Origin: Silene conica
Lineage: Eukaryota > Streptophyta > Magnoliopsida > Caryophyllales > Caryophyllaceae
Direction: 5' to 3'
Length of the DNA: 64,000 nt
Assembly (NCBI GenBank): GCA_029255685.2
Contig: CM055319.2
Coordinates: 34,001,068-34,065,067 of the forward strand
Numbering within the stretch: position 1 is the first letter of the stretch; the number at the start of each line of letters is the position of its first letter. A program made the translations under genes and the position numbers. The notes under the pieces were generated by a model, which worked only from the letters and a program-made list of their open reading frames with translations, was not told the DNA's origin and did not search any database. Positions 23,419 to 32,785 of the stretch are shown piece after piece.

Positions 23419-24626
23419 CAACCTTTGGGTAATGTCTCCATATCTGCTTTCCCTCTCTTTGCACTATTGTAGATTAATGTTTCTGATTAGATGATGCAGA
23501 ATTTTCGAGCTTTAGTTAACCCTGCTTTGATATTTATTCTACCTCTATTGTTACAGTGTAGGTAAGCTTTTGATGTGGAAAAGGAAGACTTGGTGAATGT
23601 TATGTTAGCTTAAAGTGCCAAGTTGATTAGTTCTATGAACCTAGTTAACTAACATTCCAAATGCTATTTAGTCTCTTTGTACCTGTTGTAGGCATTAAGC
23701 TTAAGCGACCATGTGAATGGCCAGAGGTTGATCTCCGTTTGTATAAGATGATTATACAGACCAAGAACATGTTATGGTTGCTTGCATTTTTTCCATAACT
23801 GGTTAGGTTTGACGGGGAAATGAAAGTCCTTTATTGCCGGTTTGCAGTTCTAAATCTAAATTAAAATATACATGTTCGAGGACAGATCTGAAAGAACTTA
23901 GCATCCCTTTTCCTCCCTGTAATTCCTCTTCCCTTCCCGTTTATCCCAAATTCCCTTCTACTTTTGATTAAAAATTTGACCTCTACTTGGACAGCTGATT
24001 AAATCAACTCCTCCGTCAAGCTTATTTACTGTGGCCGACAATTTTTATACCAGCGTAAGTCTGCAACCCTGCTTTTGGCTGGTGATTATCGAACAAAGGA
24101 CCCTCGAGTCCGAGGTGGTTGGTGTCCGTTTTTTCTCGTGATTTTCATGCACTTCAACTGTTAACTCTCTACTACCATACATGTTTGTTTGCATGTTGCT
24201 TCTTTTCATCTACTTCTTCAAAGGATCATCTTCAACTGGTAAAGGATGATGGTCTGATAGACCCCTACATGGGCTACATCTCCATAGCAAACGTCCTAAT
24301 AGTCAAGTATCAAGCTTGAACCTATAAAACGACCCAAACATTTTCTACAGTAACATTAACATTAACATTGAGACTGGACATGTCAAAATTTGACCTGGCC
24401 TATAAACCGATCGGGATCGGGATCTGGCTCTTCTCTTCATCTGTCATGACCCATAAATTTTGACGCATATCTCGCACTACTCGAACCTGAGATGACCTCT
24501 TAATTCAGTTCGAAATTCGACTTGATTCAGTCAACTCGATGGTCCAATGATATAAGTTTATGTTTAATATAGAAGGAACGGTACTGATTTTTGTGGTCCA
24601 CATTTTACTCACCATCATATGTTATT
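23419..24626. other. Downstream region of the F-box gene
   Basis: This contains the 3' UTR and intergenic sequence. No further gene or clear repeat end was recognised. Confidence 0.4.
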
Positions 24627-24635
24627 GACAATCTT

Positions 24636-25851
24636 GAACTTTTTGACGAAATTGGGTTATTAACCAAACTTTTTATCGCTTTGGGGCCTATTTGAAACTA
24701 TTTACTCCAAATGGGTCCACGTCATCACTTTTATTTTATTTTTAAGATTTTTGTACAAAGCCGCCGCCTAAACCAGCGGCTTCACCTGTGTTGTTTTTAA
24801 AAGAGAAGAACGACAAATGAGAACAATTGAAAAATAAAAAAAATAAAAAATTAAAAGGAAGTCGCCGCCTCAGATAGCGGCTTTATTAGTCATATGGAAA
24901 TCCCTGAGCAAATCACCTCATCATTGAGCCAATCACCTCACCATGCACATGCACTTCAGTAATCCAAATATACCATGCACATTCAGTAATCCAAATATTC
25001 CAAAAGCAAAGTGGTATATTTGGATTCAATTAAATCACTTATGGCGCAACTACCCCCATCTACAAGTGTCAGAGGCAAAATGACAGGTTTGCTTTCCATG
25101 GCTCCATCCATGGAGGGCAACATGAGCAAATCCCTCCCACCTGTTCCAATCAATAGCATTTCAGTCATCATACACGCACAAGAACAGTACAAAGATGGAG
25201 TATATAATTACAAGATAAAGCTTCAAATCTATGAGCAATGTATTATCGACCATAATGCAATCTTACGATCGATCTTACGAAACGATTTACGATATTGATA
25301 ACTGGAAGTATACTATGATATGTTGGTGAAGTATAGGGAGGAGCTAACAAGACCAGTGCAAGAAGCCATGGAATTTATGAGAAGAATTGAAGCACGGCTA
25401 AACATGCTTAGCAAAAAGAACTACTCCGTATCTACTTCGATTGTTAAAGATTTTTGAGATTAAAATGTCACTAAGTGTCAAATATACCAAAAGCAAAGTG
25501 GAATATTTGGATTACTGAATGTGCATGGTATATTTGGATTACTGAATGTGCATGTGCATGGTGAGGTGATTGGCTCAATGATGAGGTGATTTGCTCAGTG
25601 ATTTCCATATGACTAATAAAGCCGCTATCTGAGGCGGCGACTTCCTTTATTTTTTTTTTCAATTATTCTCATTTGTTGTTCTTCTCTTTTAAAAACAACA
25701 CAATAAAGCCGTTGGTTTAGGCGGCGGCTTTGTACAAAAATCTTAAAAAAAAATAAAAGTGATGACGTGGACCCATTTGGAGTAAATAGTTTCAAATAGG
25801 CCCCAAAGCGATAAAAAGTTTAGTTAATAACCCCATTTCGTCAAAAAGTTC
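24636..25851. mobile_element. Pack-MULE with long TIRs and a captured KNOX fragment
   Basis: A perfect 9-bp duplication GACAATCTT (24627-24635 and 25852-25860) flanks 1216 bp. Terminal inverted repeats of about 355-365 bp (24636-24999 and roughly 25498-25851) start GAACTTTTTGACGAAAT. A 9-bp duplication and long TIRs are the signature of Mutator-like elements. The ~500-bp centre has no transposase but carries a fragment of a KNOX homeobox gene. The TIRs themselves contain small GC-rich hairpin motifs such as GCCGCCGCCTAAACC. The element depends on a transposase encoded elsewhere. Confidence 0.88.
25302..25412 (+). pseudogene. Captured KNOX2-domain fragment of a class I KNOX gene
   Basis: Thirty-seven codons without a stop read LEVYYDMLVKY, REELTRPVQEAMEFM, RRIEARLNMLS. 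This is the KNOX2 half of the MEINOX domain, which in KNOTTED1-like homeodomain proteins mediates dimerisation; the match is nearest to the KNAT1/BP type as I recall it. No ELK or homeodomain follows, and upstream reading is interrupted. It lies centrally in the Pack-MULE, outside the TIRs. It is a transduplicated gene fragment, not a working transcription factor. A 95-codon ORF at 25011-25298 lies upstream in another frame and I do not recognise it. Confidence 0.75.
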
Positions 25852-25861
25852 GACAATCTTA

Positions 25862-27223
25862 TCTATATTAAAACAAAATCATTTCAAGCAATTTGGTGCA
25901 TTCACCTCATCCTACACCAACATATTATTTGCATTAGTGGTAGGGCCCGTTGAAGAAAAAGAAAATAATTAAAAAAAAATGGTAGACGCAACCGCAATTT
26001 ACGTTATTTGTCATTCTTCAACTTTGGCAAATATTATTTGCATTTTGATTTTTTTATAAGATACGAATAAATCAAATAAAAGTATATTATCAAAATAATA
26101 ATGAGAATTAAACAAATAAATAAATAAATTTTGCTCCATCAACTAAATGTCAATTACAGTAAGTGGATGATACATCCGATGTATTACCTCCAATTTTATA
26201 GTTTCTGAGCATTATAGTAAAGTTTTTGAGTTTTGCTTTAGAAATTATGAGTTTTTCTATAAAGTTTTTTGTGTTTATTTATTTAAACATTAAACTCTAA
26301 AAAATCACAATAAAACTCAAAAATATTGCATATAAGTTTAGTTCAATTAGTGTTATGACGGAAAAAAACTAAAGTCTAACTTATAAACTTTAATATGCTT
26401 AAAAAATACACATTTGCTCAAAAACAAATAAAGTTTGAGGTAATAAGCTCAAAAAAAGACATATATGCTCAAAAAATACAAAATTGGTGGTACTACATCC
26501 GATGTATGTTCATTTTTCTCTGCCAATTAAGTACAATTTATTGACAACAATGCAAAAAATAAAGATAGATACAATATTTTGTTAAAAAATGCAATATTAT
26601 TATTATGGCAATTATAGTGTTTTTTTAAAATTATACACTATACTATTTAAATATTACATAAAAATTGACAAATTTAGTATACCACATCAATATATTACTA
26701 TCAATAAGATTCACGACTTTTCAAATCGAAAAAAAAAGTTTTGAATAAGACTTGGATTAAATAAAATAATTTATGAATCCGATTATGGGCCTGATATGTT
26801 GTGAATATTATTATGACTCATGATGTTATGAGGCTTATTATTGGGTCGGATTTTTGAATTACCATTGAACAAAGATGTTGTTTTTGAGCGTGTTTCAGTT
26901 GGTTTTTTTGGTCGATTTTTTTCTTTTTCCAAGTTTATATATCCCATATCCTACTAATATCCGAGATGCATATCTTCTTAAGGTCATGCATTTTACCCGT
27001 CATTAAAGGATAATAAAAATTCACACACATTCAAGATAACGTTTTTAAAATAATATTTTTATTATTACCTATTGGTGTATAACTGTATATATTAATATTA
27101 AAAGGGTTGTATAAAAATATGTCAACATAAAAAAAAAACTTTATTCATGTCTATTTATACTTTATGATAATAACAATGAATAAAATTGCATGCCCGTGCA
27201 ATTTGCACGGGTATAAAACTAGT
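25862..27223 (+). mobile_element. Non-autonomous Helitron
   Basis: The 5' end TCTATATTAAAAC follows an A. The 3' end is a hairpin, CCCGTGCAATTTGCACGGG, then TATAAAACTAGT (the CTRRT terminus) followed by T. Insertion between A and T without target duplication fits Helitrons. There is no Rep/helicase ORF. The element lies one base to the right of the Pack-MULE target duplication. A smaller TIR element (26170-26507) is nested inside. Confidence 0.75.
26170..26507. mobile_element. Small TIR element nested in the Helitron
   Basis: The inverted ends ATACATCCGATGTATTACCT and its counterpart ending in TACTACATCCGATGTAT enclose 338 bp of AT-rich sequence with repeated GCTCAAAAA motifs. No clear target duplication was seen, so the superfamily is unassigned. 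Confidence 0.5.
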
Positions 27224-27227
27224 TATA

Positions 27228-27410
27228 ATCTTATTTTCTATTCCATTTTCCCTCTCTACCTTATTCACTCTAGTTTTGCATACCTATTCTCCTCTAATGT
27301 CACATCACCCTATTTCCTAATAATGTTGTTTGACATGTAGTCGAGGGAGGGGGGTTTGCAGCCGGAGTTTGCTGGCGGTGGGTTGGGTACATAATTAATT
27401 CTCCCATTGT
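27228..27410. other. Short unassigned spacer
   Basis: Pyrimidine-rich then G-rich sequence; no gene seen. Confidence 0.3.
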
Positions 27411-27419
27411 AACAAACTA

Positions 27420-27592
27420 CAATAAGTCTTACTTAAGACGGGTATTATCCGTTTTAAGCTTAACACGGGTCAAATACTATTAAGTGGGTATAAGAAATTG
27501 TCATTTTTTAGGTAACAAGGGGGTAATTTGATATGTATTTGATCCGTCTTATGCTTAAGACGAATAGTGACGGTCTGAAATGAGAATTTGTG
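27420..27592. mobile_element. MULE-type MITE 1
   Basis: A 173-bp element is flanked by a perfect 9-bp duplication AACAAACTA (27411-27419 and 27593-27601). Its ends are imperfect inverted repeats around AAGACGGGTATTATCCG. It is related to the element at 27692. Confidence 0.82.
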
Positions 27593-27691
27593 AACAAACT
27601 AACAATACCACTGTGCTCGTACTACATTGAAAAAAGGCATTGGGTGAAAGATAGAAAGACCAAGACTTACAATACATTGAGAAAATAAGAA

Positions 27692-27854
27692 CGGCTAGTC
27701 TTATTGAAGACGGATATTATCTGTCACAAGTTGAAAACGACGGATAGTACTTTCACATCACCACAAGTGGGAAGACAAGTGGGGTGCTCCATTGAAGACG
27801 GATATTACCCGTTTTCAGGTGACGGATAGTGTCTGTCTTTAATGAAAATTTGTG
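27692..27854. mobile_element. MULE-type MITE 2
   Basis: A 163-bp element is flanked by a 9-bp duplication AAATAAGAA (27683-27691 and 27855-27863). Its inverted ends carry GAAGACGGATATTA and GACGGATAGTGTCTGTC-type motifs shared with MITE 1. It inserted 91 bp from it, independently, as its different target shows. Confidence 0.82.
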
Positions 27855-27986
27855 AAATAAGAAAATGAAAGGCATGATGTACTGTGTACCTAGGTAGCAC
27901 TAAACGGACACGGACACGAATACGGCACGGATACGTGACACGGCATCCCATGAAATTTAGGACATGGAACACGTCATTTAAATATA

Positions 27987-29130
27987 GGGTTTTTTGTAAA
28001 TAACCCCTTATATGTCTTATCTTTTACAAATAACCCCATTATATGTCTCCTTTTACAAATAACCACCTTAAATTCAAGATAATTCCATATTTTACCACCT
28101 TACATTGATTCCGCACACGAAATCTATTACAACCGATCTACTTACGAAATTCCGAGTTAAACTTAAATAAGATACCTAAAATACTCTTACTTATCAAAAC
28201 ACATCAAACCCTCGTAACAATAAAAATCCTTCAACATACACCAAATCTATTTATTTTCAACAATTAGTGCCTCTCCTTTCCCCAAATCATAATTTGGCTT
28301 GTATTATTTGCCTTGGAAAATAGATACAGAAAACAAGGGTGTCTTGTTGTCAATACCCCAATACAGTGTAATCAATCTTTCAACAAAACAAGAGAAGAAT
28401 GATTGTAATCAACATTTACTTTAGATCAAAAATCATATATGAGACTTTATAACATGCCTTAGTGCTTCAGTTCAACGTTGTTTTATTGTGTCGATAGGCG
28501 ATAGGTACTGGTCAAATTTTGGGTTTTCTTAACATGTATACTATTTCTGGGCTTCAATTTCAATTGCTCCCTTCTTCCCAACTCGTCTAAAATCTTCAAT
28601 TTCAATTGCAACTTGCAAGTCAATCATTGTACACAAGTCATTGATTGTATAAATCAAGGTTCATTGACGCGATTTCTGGATGAATTTGTAGTATTTATAT
28701 GCCAAATTAGGTTTAGTTTTGTTTGAGGTTGACTTATATGCCAATTTGTAGTATTTGTGTTTAATGTATGATTTAGCTTAGTAATTGAACTTCTTTAAGT
28801 TATAATCTAATGTGTGTTAATAATGGCTTCTGGAAAATTACAGTGGTCAAGTGTAGAAGGAAGGATAGTGGTCAAGCGTAGAAGGAATGGTACGGATAAT
28901 GGCTTCTGGATAATTGATTCATTTGGGGAGTTTTATCTGGGTAATAAGAATGGATAACTTCGTAAAATTTTAGTACAATCTCGTAATTAGATCGGGTATA
29001 ATAGAATTCATGTGTATAATCAATGTATGGTGGTAAGATTTTAAATTTAGTTGAATTTAAGGTGGTTATTTGTCAAAAATGACATATGAGGGGTTATTTG
29101 TAAAAACTATGACATAAAAGGGGTTATTTA
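27987..29130. mobile_element. Mutator-like element with repeat-built TIRs
   Basis: A 9-bp duplication TTAAATATA (27978-27986 and 29131-29139) flanks 1144 bp. The ends are inverted repeats of about 90 bp, opening GGGTTTTTTGTAAATAACC on the left and GCGGTTTTTGTAAATAACC on the complement of the right. Each TIR is itself built from three tandem units of ACAAATAACC...TTATATGTC. The interior is AT-rich with no transposase ORF. Confidence 0.82.
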
Positions 29131-29159
29131 CAAAAACCGCTTAAATATATTAAAACATA

Positions 29160-29422
29160 CTCCCCATATCCACAAATATTGTCCCATTGTTAAGAAAGTA
29201 CCTAATTTATGAGATATTAGTTGTTTAATATTTTGGTTGGGTAGGGGTATGTAGATTGAAGAGAGAGGGTTATGTTATTGGGTAATGAGTGGGTGATAAA
29301 TGGAATTTGGTAAGGGTAGAATGGTAAAAAACAAGTAAAAAAGTTACTAAATATGGACAATGGGACACTTTGCTGAATAGACGGAAATGGACAATGGGAC
29401 ATTATTTGTGGGTAGGACGGAG
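29160..29422. mobile_element. Stowaway-like MITE 2
   Basis: The 263-bp element begins CTCCCCATATCCACAAATA and ends with the complement of CTCCGTCCTACCCACAAATA, with TA on both sides. The TIRs extend about 30 bp and include a TGTCCCATTGT motif. The right end keeps the CTCCGTCC Stowaway consensus better than the left. Confidence 0.85.
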
Positions 29423-29424
29423 TA

Positions 29425-29908
29425 TATTTTATGGTTATAAATAACTTATAATTTTATTTTTATTTTGTATTTGAAGCTAAATCTAAACAAATAAATGTAC
29501 AATTCGACAATTACTATAACTAATTCTTATATTTCCAACCAAACTCAACATCTAAATTCTAATTAGTTTTTTTTAAAATTTTATTTCTCGTCTAAACTAT
29601 AATATGTTTAGCCATGTGTTCTATAAGTGTCGGACACAGTGTCGAACACGAGACGATTAATTAGGAGAAGTATCCGTGCCACCTAGCTGCGTACTTGGAT
29701 TTATAACCTTGTACTTCGTACTACACTAACACGCAACAATACTACTACTTTGTACATACTACGCTGGTATTGTATCGCAAACACCATTTTCAATTTTTCA
29801 CCGTATCATCGATTCAAGAATGACTCTCACAAGTGGACCACCAACGCAACCACCATTCCATAATAATTAGCCCTTAATTATTTAAGAAAGCTTAACTTAA
29901 AGCAATAA
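29425..29908. other. Unassigned AT-rich sequence
   Basis: No ORF or RNA gene. Around 29630-29700, repeated GTGTCGGACAC-like words and CACCTAGCTGCGTAC are loosely mirrored at 27890-27970, suggesting an older element into which the MULE at 27987 inserted. The evidence is weak. Confidence 0.3.
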
Positions 29909-29913
29909 AAGTG

Positions 29914-30599
29914 TGTTGGGTAACAGGTGTAAATATTGAGCGGAAGCGTGGACCTATTACTCTCTTATAGGAGTGTAATTATAAAATGGGCAAGTCGAAA
30001 AATAAATACGTCAACAAAATAGAGAATATAGACACGCCGATTTCTACGTGGAAACCCCCTTTGAATAAGGGTAAAAATCACGGGACCCTTAGATCGCTTA
30101 ATATCTCCACTATAAGCAAAATAATGGGAACACAACGTCTTTCCTAGTACCGACTAGGAGATTACAAATATTATTCTGGCTACCCGGATAAACACTCGGA
30201 CCGTCAGAATTAATATTCTAAATGTGTGGGACTCAGTCGGAGATTTTACGCCTTTCCGACTGGATACCGTACTGACAGGATTATTTGAGCAGTACCACAC
30301 GAACTCTCAAACTCTCTGTATTTTTCTCAGTAAGTAGATTATTGCCTTACTTACTGGCTTTTATGTGTTTTCTGGGATGTGGATTTTGGGATGAATGAAA
30401 TGCTCTCGGATGTTTGCTATTATAGTACTCAATACCCCTGTACGTTTTGCAACTGAGCATGCATACTTTGAAAAAATGTACACTACTGTCTTATGCACAT
30501 GCACCGTGCTATGCATGCTACTCCCAGCAAACACAATTTTCCTTCAGCTCATTTAATGCACATGTGGTCCCCACTTGGAGGGACGTTATTTTTCCAACA
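29914..30599 (-). repeat. 3' LTR of the Tnt1-like element
   Basis: It starts TGTTGGGTAACAGG and ends TTTTTCCAACA on the plus strand. The polypurine tract TTCTCCCCCTCCC (30601-30613, complement purine-rich) abuts its right edge. Divergence from the other LTR is low, about a dozen differences by eye. Confidence 0.9.
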
Positions 30600-32785
30600 G
30601 TTCTCCCCCTCCCGACTAAGTGGGGACACCGCCATACCCGCTTTCTTTCGACACACATCGAGCTTCTCCATGGGTAGCGTCTTCGTCATCATATCCGACC
30701 CATTATCGTCGGTATGGATTTTCTCGAGCTCTAGAAGATTGGAATCTAACACATCTCGGATCCAATGATATCTGACATCTATATGCTTGGACCTTGAATG
30801 GAAGGTGGGATTCTTTGCGAGATGAATCGCACTCTGACTATCACAATATAGTTGGTACTTCTCCTGTTCTTGACCTAACTCTTGTAAGAACTTCTTCATC
30901 CACAAAAGTTCCTTACAAGCTTCAATTACTGCAATGTACTCTGCCTCTGTAGTAGACAGAGCTACACACTTTTGTAACCTGGATTGCCATGATACTGCTC
31001 CCCCTGCATAAGTCATCAGATATCCCGACGTTGATTTTCGGGAGTTTGGATCTCCAGCTAGATCGGCATCTGTATATCCATCTAGCACATGGTCACCTTG
31101 ACCAAAACATAAACACATCTTGGAGGCACCGCGCAAATATCTGAGAATCCATTTGACTGCTTCCCAGTGTGCTTTTCATGGTTTTGAGAGGAACTGGCTA
31201 ACGACACCAACTACATAAGCTATGTCTGGTCTTGTGCACACCATCGCATACATAAGACTTCCAACTGCATATGCATAAGGAACTTTCTGCATCTCTTGTT
31301 CATCGGCCTCATTTTCAGGACATTGTCGAGAGCTCAACTTGAAATGACCAGCTAGTGGAGAACTTACTGGCTTTCCCTTATGCATATGGAACCTCTTTAC
31401 CAGCTTCTAAATATATATCTCTTGTGACAACCATATTTTCTTATTTTTCCTGTAACGAGAGATTTTCATTCCAAGGATTTGTTTTGCAGAACCCAAGTCT
31501 TTCATAGCAAAATACTTGGTCATCGCCCTCTTCAAATTAGCGATCTTCGTAGTATCACGACCAACGATCAACATATCGTCAACATATAACAGAAGGATAA
31601 TGTAATCCCTGTCGGGAAACTTCTTCGCGAATACACAGTGGTCCGCAGTCGTCTTCTGATAGCCATGATCTATCATGAAGGATTCAAATTTCTTATACCA
31701 CTGTCGTGGAGCTTGTTTTAGACCGTACAAGCTCTTGTTCAACCCCAACACTAAGTGTTCATTTCCCTTCTCCATAAACTCCTCGGGCTGCTCCATGAAA
31801 ATTTCTTCTTCCAAATCACCATGTAGGAAGGTTGTCTTCACGTCGAGTTGTTCGATCTCTCCATGCTTGCGGCCATGCCAAACACAACTCGGATCGAAGA
31901 CATTTTCACAACCGGAGAAAAGATTTCATCGAAATCTATTCCCTTCTTTTGACTGAACCCTTTCACAACCAGCCTTGCCTTGTACCTTGGTTGCGAGCTA
32001 TTCTCTTCAGTCTTCAGCTTAAACACCCATTTATTTTTGAGTGCTTTCCTGCCCTTTGGCAACTTTATCAGATCATATGTGTGGTTCTCATGCAAGGATT
32101 TGATCTCCTCTTGCATGACTATTCTCCACTCTTTCTGGTGAACATCAGCAATAGCTTCATTATAAGACTCTGGCTCTCCCCCGTCACTAAGCAATGCCCA
32201 TATATCAGGTGAAAGGAGGGAGTTTGGCATTCGATGCCTATCAGATCTCCTCACTTCTTGAGGTTGTTGTTGAGGCTGTTGAATCACTTGATCTTGTGGT
32301 GGCTCTGGTCCATCACCGTCAAGATCATAATTATCAAGATCTTCTCCCCCATGATCATCATTCCCTTCAGGAGCTTTTGGGTCCATATCAGCTGGACTCA
32401 TGGGGTCAGACTTTTGTTTCTTTGGCTTCTCAAAGTCTTCTATCGTCTGATATTCGAAGAATACCACATCTCTACTTCTGAAGATCTTCTTGTTTACCGG
32501 GTCCCGCAGACGATAACCGAACTCATCTTCCCCATAACCAACGAAGATGCATTGCTTCGTCTTGTTGTCAAGCTTGGCTCTTTCATCTCTCGGGATATGA
32601 GCAAACGCTCTGCATCCAAAGACTCTCAAGTTCTTGTAGGAACATCTTTTCCTGTCCAGACTCTCTCTGGGATATCACCATCCAGAGGAACTAAGGGGGA
32701 TCAGTTAATCAGGTAGACAGTTGTCCTTAGTGCTTCTTTCTAAAACTTTTTTGGAAGCTTCGCGTGAGAGAGCATGGACCGAATC
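30549..32785 (-). pseudogene. Tnt1-like pol remnant: integrase C-terminus, RT, RNase H
   Basis: Reading on the minus strand from 32785, a fragment LSHAKLPKKF is followed by stops. The integrase tail resumes (VFGCRAFAH, 32629 onward) and runs into reverse transcriptase with KNKWVFKLK, KARLVVKGFSQ and DEIFSPVV. A frame change near 31840 leads to TTFLHGDLEEE, YGLKQAPRQWYKKF and the catalytic LLYVDDML. Further breaks occur near 31400 and 31150. RNase H follows, with DGYTDADLAGD, STTEAEYIA and YCDSQSAIHLA. The last ORF reads through the polypurine tract into the LTR and stops at 30549. At least four lesions exclude a functional product. Confidence 0.88.
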
